A stretch of DNA of 64,000 bases. Origin: Raffaelea ambrosiae. Taxonomy: Eukaryota; Ascomycota; Sordariomycetes; Ophiostomatales; Ophiostomataceae. Where the stretch lies: assembly GCA_002778195.1 (NCBI GenBank), contig PCDI01000003.1:2501913-2565912 (forward strand). Reading direction: 5' to 3'. The position numbers and the translations under genes were made by a program. Within the stretch, counting starts at the first letter, position 1. Every line of letters begins with the position of its first letter. The notes beneath the pieces are model-generated. The model was given only the letters and a program-made list of their open reading frames with translations. It searched no databases and was not told where the DNA came from. Positions 23,871 to 32,908 of this stretch are shown here, piece after piece.

Positions 23871-25013
23871 ATGTCGCAAAACGAGGCACTTCCCCCTAGA
23901 CGCTTTGGGGAGTTTCTGGAGCTTCCTAATCCCTTTCCTTGGAAGCGTCGCCGTCATAAGCACCACCGACACCACCACCGAAAGAACTACCACTCTAGTC
24001 CGGTCACCGCATCGTCGTCTTCGGCAGATGCTACTATCCACAAGGATTCACCTGTCACTTCCGGGGGCGAATCTCCAAGCTACGCAGCTGTGGCCCGGAT
24101 GGGCAAGGACTTATCCTCGGCATCTTACGAATCGTCGAGGCTGAAGACCGTTCAACAGAACCAAGAGTTCCCACCGCTTCCTACGCCCTGCACTCCCACC
24201 ATCACTGGTGCCACGGTCGCGGTGCCCGATATTGTCGTTACAGAGGCAACCCCACCCCAGAAGAAAGCGAACAAGGCCAAGGAGGACGACAACATTGATA
24301 CTATGTTTTACTTGATGCGTCAGCGCACCGAAGCAGCCGGACTGGGCAACTCTCCGTTTCTTCCGCAGACCCCCGCCGAATACATGCAGCTGCAAGATAG
24401 ATTTCGTGCGAGAAAGATGATCAAATCGAAGAAACGTGCGAGACTTATTGAGGAGGAGACCAAGGCAGGAAATATGATGCGACAGTCCCGCCAGTCGTTG
24501 GCAACTTACAGCCAGAGAGGCTCGCGTCTGGTACTGACCAAAGACGGCGACTTCAAGAGCGTCCACGTGGACACCCGCCCCTACAACGACTGGCCAAGAG
24601 ATAAAGTACCGGAGATGGGTACGACGTTCGCAACGGCCACGACGGACACAACCACAGAGGCCACATCGGACTCGGCCACAAAGACCACAGAGGAAACGTC
24701 GAGCACGAAGACGCTAGCCACGGGCACTTCGGCCACCGAAATGGCGACCACAGGCACAACGACCACGGAGGCCATGGTAAGCACGGAAGGCTACCTGCTG
24801 ATCCCGGGCTCGGAGAAGTGCCTGTTTAGCAACTGCAGGAGCCAGCGTTTCGTCAACAGATGCGTCGATAGCCCGGCTGTGAGATATGGGAGAGCCTATC
24901 ACTCGCTGATGCGACAGATTGATGCAGCCGAGAACAGGGAATTCGAGCTGAAGGATGTCAATGGTTGGCTAGCTGAGCTCATTTTGCACATTGACGTCGA
25001 GGACAGCTTCTAG
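23871..25013 (+). CDS. Hypothetical protein with basic N-terminus and Thr-rich repeat
   Basis: A single open frame of 380 residues that I do not recognise. Residues 24-39 are a dense Lys/Arg/His cluster (KRRRHKHHRHHHRK). A second basic stretch, RARKMIKSKKRARLIEEE, follows near residue 180. Residues about 247-303 are an imperfect Thr/Ser/Ala/Glu repeat (TTTEAT, KTTEET, TTGTTTTEAM). The last 80 residues are ordinary globular-looking sequence with two cysteines (CLFSNC) and an acidic C-terminus. No signal peptide or membrane span is apparent. The start ATG follows an ACC-ACG context and is the first in frame. The basic clusters could bind nucleic acid or target the nucleus, but this is a guess. 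It may be a lineage-restricted protein. Confidence 0.6.
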   Translation: MSQNEALPPRRFGEFLELPNPFPWKRRRHKHHRHHHRKNYHSSPVTASSSSADATIHKDSPVTSGGESPSYAAVARMGKDLSSASYESSRLKTVQQNQEFPPLPTPCTPTITGATVAVPDIVVTEATPPQKKANKAKEDDNIDTMFYLMRQRTEAAGLGNSPFLPQTPAEYMQLQDRFRARKMIKSKKRARLIEEETKAGNMMRQSRQSLATYSQRGSRLVLTKDGDFKSVHVDTRPYNDWPRDKVPEMGTTFATATTDTTTEATSDSATKTTEETSSTKTLATGTSATEMATTGTTTTEAMVSTEGYLLIPGSEKCLFSNCRSQRFVNRCVDSPAVRYGRAYHSLMRQIDAAENREFELKDVNGWLAELILHIDVEDSF

Positions 25014-25909
25014 GCAATGTGCTGATTGGAGGAATGGATACAACACAGTGTAATGGATAGGGAAGAGGCCAGATTGTCAGAATTGTGAGATTGAGAGAAG
25101 CAGAAATAGGGAACAGGAGAAAGAGTTTGCTTCCCCCAGAAGAGATTGTTGTCAGCGGCTGAGGTTGGATTCGAGAATAAAGGACAGGGAAGGAACTGGA
25201 TTGTCGACTTTGAGAGATTGAGAAGCAGGAATAGCGGCCATGACAGGAGAGAGGACTTGGCCTCACGAGTCTAGTTGGGATTTGAATGTTCTCTGGTTAT
25301 GTACCACGAGTAGCAGAAAAGAAATCATAGCATAGGAGGTTAGGAGAAATCTGAATACGACCCGGCTTTCTCAAGAACCGCTTCCAGATGTCGTGGAGAT
25401 ATTAGTTGCTGTGCAGTCAAATTACCCCTGATGAGCCTGACGGGTGTAAGTGGTGGAGACACGTGATATATTTCAAGCCCCACTTTACCTGTATCAAAAG
25501 AATCACATGACGATCCACGGGATAGGTAGGGGTTTTTGTGCCCCGCTTGGATTTTGGGGTGGGTTTTAGCGTAGATTGAATTTTTGTGCGCACCAATTTT
25601 TTTTTAGGTCTTTTGTGTCTGGGCATTTTCGTGCAAAAAGGTCTGCCACTTGTTTCTCCAGCCCATCCTTACTTTTTTCACCATCCAAACCATCACCACC
25701 AAACCCATTCGTTAAACGCCCGTCCCCTTCAACGAGCGTCAGGTACGTCGAAGAGTGACTCTCGAATGGTTGCTTGTCTTTGATAGAAGACACTCGATCG
25801 AGGAGATACTTCTTTTTTTCTTTTTTCCCTCTCTTGTCTGTCTTCTTGGAGTGAGTTGAGTTTTGCTAACATTTTCGCTTCCTCTTTTCTTCATCAGACA
25901 ACCGAAACC
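25014..25909. other. Intergenic and eS8 promoter/leader
   Basis: About 0.9 kb with no coding gene. A possible 5' UTR intron of the ribosomal protein gene runs from a GTACGT donor at 25742 to a TCATCAG acceptor at about 25897, just before the ATG. CT-rich sequence precedes the acceptor. Confidence 0.5.
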
Positions 25910-26673
25910 ATGGGTATCTCCAGAGACTCTCGCCACAAGCGCTCCGCCTCTGGCGCCAAGCGCGCCTACTACCGTGCGTCGAATCCTCCTGCGAAATGAA
26001 TATCCACTGCTGTTTTTTTGTGTGGTCGTTGTGTGATGTGATATTTTCGAAAGCCCGTATTGGACTGGAGAAGATTTTTTTTTCTATCTTCTACCCAGGA
26101 CGTACGTTCTGACCTTTGGCAACAGGGAAGAAGCGCGCTTTCGAGGCCGGCCGCCAGCCCGCCGCCACCCGTATCGGCCCCAAGCGCATCCATACCGTGC
26201 GCACCCGCGGCGGCAACCACAAGTACCGCGCTCTCCGTCTGGACTCGGGCAACTTTGCCTGGGCCTCTGAAGGCTGCACCCGCAAGACCCGTGTCATTGG
26301 CGTGGTGTACCATCCGTCCAACAACGAGCTGGTCCGCACCAACTCCCTGACCAAGTCCGCCGTCATCCAGATCGATGCCGCTCCGTTCCGCCAGTGGTAC
26401 GAGGCCCACTACGGCCAGTCCATCGGCCGTCGGCGCCAGCAGAAGCAGGGCACCGTCGAGGAGCCCGTCCAGCGCAGCAAGTCGGTCGAGAAGAAGCAGG
26501 CCGCTCGCTTCGCCGCCTCCGGCAAGGTCGACGGCGCTCTCGAGCGCCAGTTCGAGGCCGGTCGTCTGTACGCCGTGGTCTCCAGCCGTCCGGGCCAGTC
26601 CGGCCGTGTCGATGGCTACATCCTCGAGGGCGAGGAGCTGGCTTTCTACCAGCGCAAGCTGCACCACCGGTAA
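25910..26673 (+). CDS. RPS8: 40S ribosomal protein S8 (eS8)
   Basis: Two exons (25910-25973 and 26126-26673) encode 203 residues. The protein begins MGISRDSRHKRSASGAKRA and continues across the intron with RKKRAFEAGRQPA. The conserved core contains RTRGGNHKYRALRLD, and the C-terminal half carries the GRVDGYILEGEELAFY signature. It is a structural protein of the small cytosolic ribosomal subunit. The intron (25974-26125) has donor GTGCGT and acceptor AACAG and splits an Arg codon. Early introns of this kind are usual in fungal ribosomal protein genes. GC-rich third positions in exon 2 fit high expression. Confidence 0.98.
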
Positions 26674-27327
26674 AGGGTTGGTGGCTGATAGGAACCAATA
26701 GGGGATGAAAACCGATCAAAAAAAGGCGAGTCGCAGGAATGTGACTCTTTCTTTTTTCTCACCCTCGACCCCGTCCGTGCCCCTAGGATTGGACAAAAAG
26801 GGGAAGAAAAGAACTATTTAGGGAAAACTGATGGCACTGTTGTGTGAGGCGTTCTGGAGGAGAGCTTTGGCAACAAAAGAAAAAAAAGAACAAAATTATG
26901 TCAAAATTATAAAACCCCCAAAGGAGAAGAGAGGAAAAAAAAGGTCAGGGGAGGATTGCCCAAGCGAATGGGAGTGCTATCCACATGGGCGTCTCTGTTA
27001 TTTTTTTTTCTTCTTTTTTTGCTTACCTTCCTGTTCATTTATACCTCAGATAAAAAAGAAGGCTATGGAATGACTGCAAAAAAATTTCACAACAGACTAC
27101 TGGCGTATTGTCTACGAGTGACGAGAGTGAATTGAGTCTCCTAACAGCCTCGAAGGCTGACCAAAGAAATATGAGCACAGAACAAGAACGACAGAGCTAC
27201 CACACATGTTCTACAACAACCATTGCCGAATCATCCGCCGCAAATAACATGGTACCACAAGAGGCAGTGCGTCTATTGTCTGGTCAGAATGCAAGTGTGC
27301 CTGCTGCCCACTGCTCCCTGGCAGCAT
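26674..27327. other. eS8 3' flank
   Basis: About 650 bases of A/T-run-containing sequence with no recognisable gene. It includes the probable eS8 3' UTR. Confidence 0.6.
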
Positions 27328-28960
27328 CTACCGGCTGCGCAGCTGCGATGCGAGAGCCACCAGCACCCGACGCAGCGGCTTCAGAGCCAAGAAGCGCTCG
27401 CCAGTTGATGTGATCAGCATGGCGCACTTGTTCAGCACCTCCGTCGTCTGCAGAAGTGTCTGCTCGCTGTGGTGGTTGTGTGATGCTAGTTGCTATGATG
27501 GCTGTGGCGAGGAGCGTGTTCATCACTGAGGGTGATGCACAGGTACACCACACCGGCAGCAAATATGTCGTACACGTCGACAAACGACCCGACAATCCCC
27601 CCCTCCCCCCCGTTCCGCACGGCTATAGAACCAGTCGATCAGTGCGAGGCGGCAGGCGGCTGTGTCTTTTTGGATGCTGTGCCGAGTCTGGCTGGCGAGG
27701 AGGCCGCAACCTGTACTTCCCTTACCGTCAACACCACCACCACCACTGGCGTTCTGGACACCACCGCTGCCTAGGCTGCTGCTGTTGTTGCTGCTGCCCA
27801 TGCTCCGGCTCCTTCCACTTCCCCTTGTGCTGCCACCGTCTTCCGTCGCGGGCTCTTGCAGCGTCTGATCCGCTGTGATCTGAATCAAGGCCCGACACGC
27901 CATTTGGACGAGGTAGCCGGCTTGTGTCTCTTGGGCGAGGACGTAAGATGGGGAGGAAAGTCGCGCCAGTAGCAGAGGTTGCTGTAGTCGAACAGAGGCG
28001 TTGCGCGGCGCGCATGGGTGCGGATGTCGGCGACGAGGCGGGCGTGGACGACAAGGCGGTGGCTGAGAGCGGCCATACTGCCCTGGCCAGCGTCGACCTC
28101 TGGCATCTGCTTTTGTGTGAGCACGCCTGCCGGACCAAAGGCAGGGTGTCTAGCTCCTTACGGAACCCTAGAACAATGCACCACTTCGTCGCCAGCCCCA
28201 GCAGATGCCATGCCGACCCGCCGTCGGGTGACAGCGTCGATTAGAGTACCAGGCTCAGCACCGCCCTGGATGGTGACCAGGGCCTCGCAACCGCTGCGAA
28301 AAGGCCCACAGCCGGCTGGCATCGGGCGCCGCCAATACGCTCTCGTACTGCGCTTTCAGCTGGTCGGCCGTGGCTGCGAGATGGGGATACTGCACGGCCA
28401 CCTCGCTGACGAACCGCCGCAGACAAGCAGCTGAGGTCTGTCCGGAGAGCCCGACCACGGGCGGGTACTCGTCCACGACTGGGGTCGTCATGCCTGTGGT
28501 GTTCGATGCAATCTTTCCGCCTTCTGGCCATAGACAGCAGCTTCCGCATGTCATCCCGGCTGCTGGACACCGATTGTGATGGGCCGTGTCCATCGAGGGC
28601 CAGTGCCGCCATGACAATCCGACCGAGAGCGAGACGCCGTGGCCGCTCAACCGAGGCAACCCTCCCTGGACTCCTCCCTAGACTCGCCCATGGCACTCCG
28701 GGACAGGTAGCCGGTCTCGCCCATCATGGCTCGCACGGAGCCTTCACTGCCATCGGCCGGGGTCATTGTGCCGCCGGTTGGGGCCGAGGAAAGGAAGCCG
28801 GTTCCTGACGGACCGCGGAACATGGTGTTGCTGGAGGAAGCGGCATCCGTCAAGACAGTACTAGAATCGCTTGTGGAAGCCGCGACAGCTGTACTGGATG
28901 ACGCCACATTTCTGGAATCTGCTCCTCCCCCTTCCTGGCCACCAGACCAGCTAGCTGCAT
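27328..28960 (-). pseudogene. Relic of a fungal transcription factor (C-terminal half)
   Basis: Recognisable protein pieces follow one another on the minus strand but in different frames. From high to low coordinate: SAACLRRFVSEVAVQYPHLA and LWAFSQRL near 28300-28430; ALSHRLVVHARLVADIRTHA with LFDYSNLCYWRDFPPHL near 27960-28080; ETQAGYLVQMACRALIQITA near 27870-27930; CRLALIDWFY near 27630; VDVYDIFAAGVVYLCI near 27550-27590; and LNKCAMLITSTGERFLALK followed by PLRRVLVALASQ to a stop at 27328. The last pieces match the usual end of fungal-specific (Zn2Cys6-type) transcription factors as I know them. At least three frame changes with stops between them cannot be explained by introns of normal size. 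I found no CxxCxxxxxxC zinc cluster upstream, so the DNA-binding end is lost or beyond recognition. Confidence 0.55.
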
Positions 28961-30015
28961 GCATCGGGCGAGACGCCACATTGAGAAGAAGCAAGTTGTG
29001 GATGTTTGTTGGGTCGTCGTTGTGCTGATTGCTCCAAGACGGCTATGCGTCGTTTTCATGTTTCGATGTAGCTACACCATCATCGCTGTCAATACTCGGG
29101 TTTTGCTGACTGATTTACAACACAATGCCATGTCGCACTCACAATCGTGTTGGTGCGTGCGAGAGTGACCCGCCATCCAGGAAGAGGTCGAGCTGTGTCT
29201 TTCTCGATGCGTAAGGCGTGCCAGAACCGGCCTAGCAAAGTGGCAGCACGCGGTCACACCAAGAAGCCAGCCAGCCTCTTCCTCTATTACCGTTCCGGAT
29301 ACTCACAACTATCATCACCATCACGTGTACCCACTTTCTGCTTCCTCTTCCAGCACCGCTCGAAAGCCTGGTACCCCTTCCCTGGAGCTTGACCGAATTG
29401 GTCAGACGTGAAGGACTAGAGCCTCTGGAGCAGGCCCTGCAGGCCCGGGCCTGGTGTCTCGGCTCGGCGCCATGAGCCAGCTAGTATCGCGAGGTGCGCC
29501 CATTCGGGGAACTGGTTGCCACAGAAAGAAGAGCACAGCGGATGGAAAAATTTGAATGCGGGCCGAACACGTAGGAGAGCCAAGATAGTGGCGGAAAGAA
29601 AAAGAACAAGAAACAAATGTAAACCGAATCTCTGATCGGAAAGTGACCGAAGACGTGAGAAAAGAGCAAAACTGCAAGTAAGTCCACTGCACGTGACCGA
29701 CCCTCATCTGAGTCGGATGGTCATTCTGTGGATTTGTGGGGAGAAAGGAGAAATATGTGGATCCTGGGGTGTCGCTCTTTCCGTCTCCATCTTGTTAGTC
29801 CCAAAGAGGCATTGTTGTCGGCCGCTGTCCGATGTCAATCCACAAGGGAAACACCCGCTGGGGTCGGATGCATGCGTGCCATACCGTCAGCCCGATCAGA
29901 CGGGCAATGAAAAGAAGAGGGAGCAGAGAGGGGAAGACGGCCGCTCTGGCCCTATCTGTTCACTGAGACTGGAAAGAGGCTATCTTTCCTCACGTGTTTT
30001 CCAGCTTGACCAGCC
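28961..30015. other. Intergenic, no gene recognised
   Basis: About 1 kb between two gene relics. It may hold further unrecognisable 5' sequence of the transcription factor relic. No supportable frame. Confidence 0.45.
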
Positions 30016-30355
30016 ATGTCTATGCAGGCCATACCCCAGTTTCGACGACCTTCCTCTGAACAAGGACGGTCCAGGCCTGAATTCCTGGGGTCTCTGGAGT
30101 CCCGACGACCAGTTGAGGATGCTATACCATCTCACAGACGAGGTGGTGGCCGACACAGCCAAGGAGGTAAACCAGACTGTGCAGAGAGTGTCACTCAAGT
30201 GAGATATAGCTAGCCAATACTAGCAGAAGAGCATAGCTAATGTCTTTCACAGCTGGTCCTTGGTAGCCCCGTCCTACCCTCTATTTTCTCGCAAGTTCCT
30301 GGAAATCAAAACCATTCATAAGGTACCACTTAAGCATGCTCATGACGACGAGGTT
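30016..30355 (+). pseudogene. 5' remnant of a PF04199-type cyclase gene
   Basis: Two exon-like pieces match the N-terminal part of the metal-dependent cyclase family (kynurenine-formamidase-like fold) common in fungi. The first is SFDDLPLNKDGPGLNSWGLW, then a segment ending in VADTAKEVNQTVQRVSL. An intact intron follows (30199-30252, donor GTGAGA, acceptor CACAG). The second piece reads NWSLVAPSYPLFSRKFLEIK and then HAHDDE, where the active-site HDD of the family begins. After about 30355 similarity stops, so roughly three quarters of the enzyme is gone. A probable original ATG at 30016 (MSMQAIPQF) is in a different frame from the SFDDLP piece, indicating a small indel. No function is expected. 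Confidence 0.65.
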
Positions 30356-30814
30356 AGCCACTGGGGATGCGTTTACATCAATAGACCAGAGGCCATGCAC
30401 ACTCTTGTCTTTTGCCACTTTCTCGACGACAGGCCGAGCTTGTCTCATTTTGTTTTCTTGTTTCTAACCTGTATCTGTTCACCCTTAAGAGTACTCCCGG
30501 CTAAGAGACAATCCCACCATGTTTTGCTTTATTGATGCGCGTGTTTAGCTTTCTAGGCCAGTTTTGCTTTTGATTTTCGGGGCATCTTGGCTCTTTTCTG
30601 TACTGTTCTATTCTGCTCTATTTTCCTTGGTTGGAACCCTACGACACGGTGAGCACGGCTGAGACACCGAAGGAGGGGCAAAAAAAAAAAAACAAAATGT
30701 TCGTGCATCGCCTCCTTTGGACATAAAAAAAAAACCAATCCACTCTTGCTGCCCTTGCTCAACCACACACCTGAGTGTGCACACACATCATTTGTTACTG
30801 TCGGTTCTAGAATC
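30356..30814. other. Intergenic and kinase-like gene promoter
   Basis: Non-coding sequence with A and T runs between the cyclase remnant and the kinase-like gene. Nothing specific seen. Confidence 0.55.
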
Positions 30815-31753
30815 ATGGATACCTTTTTCAAGCCCAGGTTCATCGGACTGGGGATGAATGGCATCGTTTACAAGGTGAGTGACTGCGTGGCCGTCAAGGT
30901 TCCGTGGCGCAAACAGGATGAGTACCAGAAGGAGGGATTCGAAGTGGAACAGGAGCATATCAAGATGCTGCAAGGAGGTAGCGCCGACGACAGCTCTGTC
31001 CACGACGAGCGACAGGATGATCGGCATCCCCCATGCCCATACCTGGTGTCCGTCTTCTACCAGGTTCCCGAAAAAGCCATTTTCATGATGCGCGCCATGT
31101 GCGACCTGCGTGCTTTTCTGCACCGCCGCTACGTGCCCGACATGGAGCGCACCACCCGCTGGATGGGACAGCTGTGCGGTGGCATGGCCTTTCTCGAGAG
31201 CCGCGGCGTTGTCCACGGCGATCTGCGGCCCGACAATGTCCTGGTCGACGGCAACGGCAACGTGCGGCTGGCCGACTTTGGCGACAGCGTGATGCCCATC
31301 GGCGAAAAGCATTTTGGCATCAGCGAGCCCTTTGGCCGACAGCTGGGCCCAGACGAGGGCGTGCCCGTGGAGCGCTATGAGTACGGCATCGCAGGCCCGC
31401 GCACCGAGAACTTTGCGCTCGGCTCGGTCTACTACTGCCTGCTCCGGGGCCACTACCCGTACGAGAAAGAAGAGTACGACCGCGAGACCCTGATGCGCAT
31501 GTTCTGCCTGAGGCAGTTCCCCGCGCTGGGGGAGTTTCCGGAGCCAGACGAGGTCATTGCCCGCTGCTGGGACGGCGGCTACTACAAGTCGGTGGCCGAG
31601 CTGGAGCAGGTCTTCCGAGACCAGAAAGACGGCACAGAATGGTATCGCTTTGAGCCAGACGATGCCGCCTGGATTGCCGAGCAGAGGCAAGCATGCGAGG
31701 AGTGGACGGCTGCCGGCAATCTGGAGGATCTGTTGGCGGCCAGGACCAGGTGA
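30815..31753 (+). CDS. Small protein-kinase-like protein
   Basis: A single exon encodes 312 residues that resemble a compact eukaryotic protein kinase domain with little else. A shortened glycine loop (GLGMNGIVYKV) is followed by VAVKVPW with the ATP-binding lysine at Lys28. The catalytic loop reads VVHGDLRPDNVLVD with the base Asp at 136; the HRD arginine is replaced by glycine, as in several non-RD and phosphotransferase-like kinases. The metal-binding Asp154 lies in LADFGDS. The segment ENFALGSVYYCLLRGHYPYE corresponds to the F helix region. All three key residues are present, so activity is plausible. The start is the ATG at 30815; an upstream in-frame extension has no ATG. Substrate and pathway unknown. 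Confidence 0.75.
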   Translation: MDTFFKPRFIGLGMNGIVYKVSDCVAVKVPWRKQDEYQKEGFEVEQEHIKMLQGGSADDSSVHDERQDDRHPPCPYLVSVFYQVPEKAIFMMRAMCDLRAFLHRRYVPDMERTTRWMGQLCGGMAFLESRGVVHGDLRPDNVLVDGNGNVRLADFGDSVMPIGEKHFGISEPFGRQLGPDEGVPVERYEYGIAGPRTENFALGSVYYCLLRGHYPYEKEEYDRETLMRMFCLRQFPALGEFPEPDEVIARCWDGGYYKSVAELEQVFRDQKDGTEWYRFEPDDAAWIAEQRQACEEWTAAGNLEDLLAARTR

Positions 31754-31940
31754 GAAGAAGAAGACGAGAAAGGACGATTTTCCCTACAAAAGGAGTGATA
31801 TGGCAACGAGTCGTGTCCATATTTTGCAGCGAACTTTGAACAAACAAAACACGAACTAGGTTTGGAAGAATAGCAGGTCCAGAAGATTTTCCTGACAGAA
31901 CGTATGTGTAGTCAAGGTCTTTTTTTTTATGTTAATTTTA

Positions 31941-32400
31941 CACAAAATGTGGTGGAACAGAGGACTCTCGTCACCCGTATTGTCCGGGCCGTGCTGTGTG
32001 TATGTCTCGCAGATCTCCGCCTCCGGGATATGGCCTTCTTCCTCTTGTTGGCCCACTCCAAGCCCGGCCTCGACGGTGAAGGCGCAGATCAGGCCAAACA
32101 CGCAGACACCTAGGGCGGTGCCATAGCCCATGGGATAGTAGGACGCCTCCTTATTCACGAACCCGCTTCCACCGATGAGGCCTGTACTGTTAGTATTTGA
32201 AGTTAGAGAGAGAGAGAGAGAACAAAAAAGAAGAAAAAAAATACAGCAGAAACGGCTGGTGTACTCACTTCCAAAATTGCCCGCGGCCAGCAGCCAGGCA
32301 ATGCCCATCGACCGCTTCCACGATGCGATGCCCCGGATTCGGCGGGAAAATCCCCACCTGCGCCAGCACGCCGGCACGTGCCCCGGGGATGTTGCCGCGA
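31941..32400 (-). pseudogene. 3' remnant of an allantoate-permease-like MFS transporter
   Basis: Read on the minus strand, SWKRSMGIAWLLAAGNFGS is followed by an intron-like gap (donor GTGAGT near 32271, acceptor ACAG near 32188), then GGSGFVNKEASYYPMGYGTA and LGVCVFGLICAFTVEAGL. This matches transmembrane segments 10-12 and the YYPxGYG loop of Dal5-like major facilitator transporters. The cytosolic tail is visible in two frames: GLEWANKRKKAIS in one, PEAEICETYTQ and GDESPLFHHIL in another, showing at least two indels. The first nine or so membrane segments are absent upstream. I infer a truncated dead gene. Confidence 0.65.
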
Positions 32401-32908
32401 CAGGCCGCACAGGGGCCCCACGTGCACAGGATTGGCTGCTGGGCTGGTGATACGAGCAACAACTCAAAACCACAGAGCCAAGACAGGAAACAGCGCCTGC
32501 CTTAGGAAGAGCCTGTTCCCAGAAACATGTCTGTGAATCTCTTATACCATTGCCCCATAAATCCTAACCCGGTTGTGGAGACAACCTTGGGCTTCCCCGT
32601 GCTACCCCAGCATCCAGCAAGGACTTCTCCGCATCCAGCAAGTCTCAATCCCACCCTGGCTGAGATCCACCCACGACGGAGCAGTCTGAGCTCACCAGGG
32701 CGACGGTGGGGATTTCTGGCTGGCCAGTCCATGATGTGATTGTCCAAGACAGCTCGCCCAATGCAGACAGACTGGAAACGAGGAGTTACGCCCTGGGTGT
32801 TTGTGGCCAGGCCCTTATTTCGTTTCTACCTGTCCGGATGCGTCCGCTGATGCTCTTCTGAGAGACCACGACGATGATGGTGTGCGCTTGGTGCTGTGTT
32901 GGGTGCAG
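32401..32908. other. Intergenic, no gene recognised
   Basis: About 500 bases between the MFS remnant and the stop of the next gene. A near-repeat of GCATCCAGCAAG appears twice around 32610-32640. Nothing else is evident. Confidence 0.5.
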
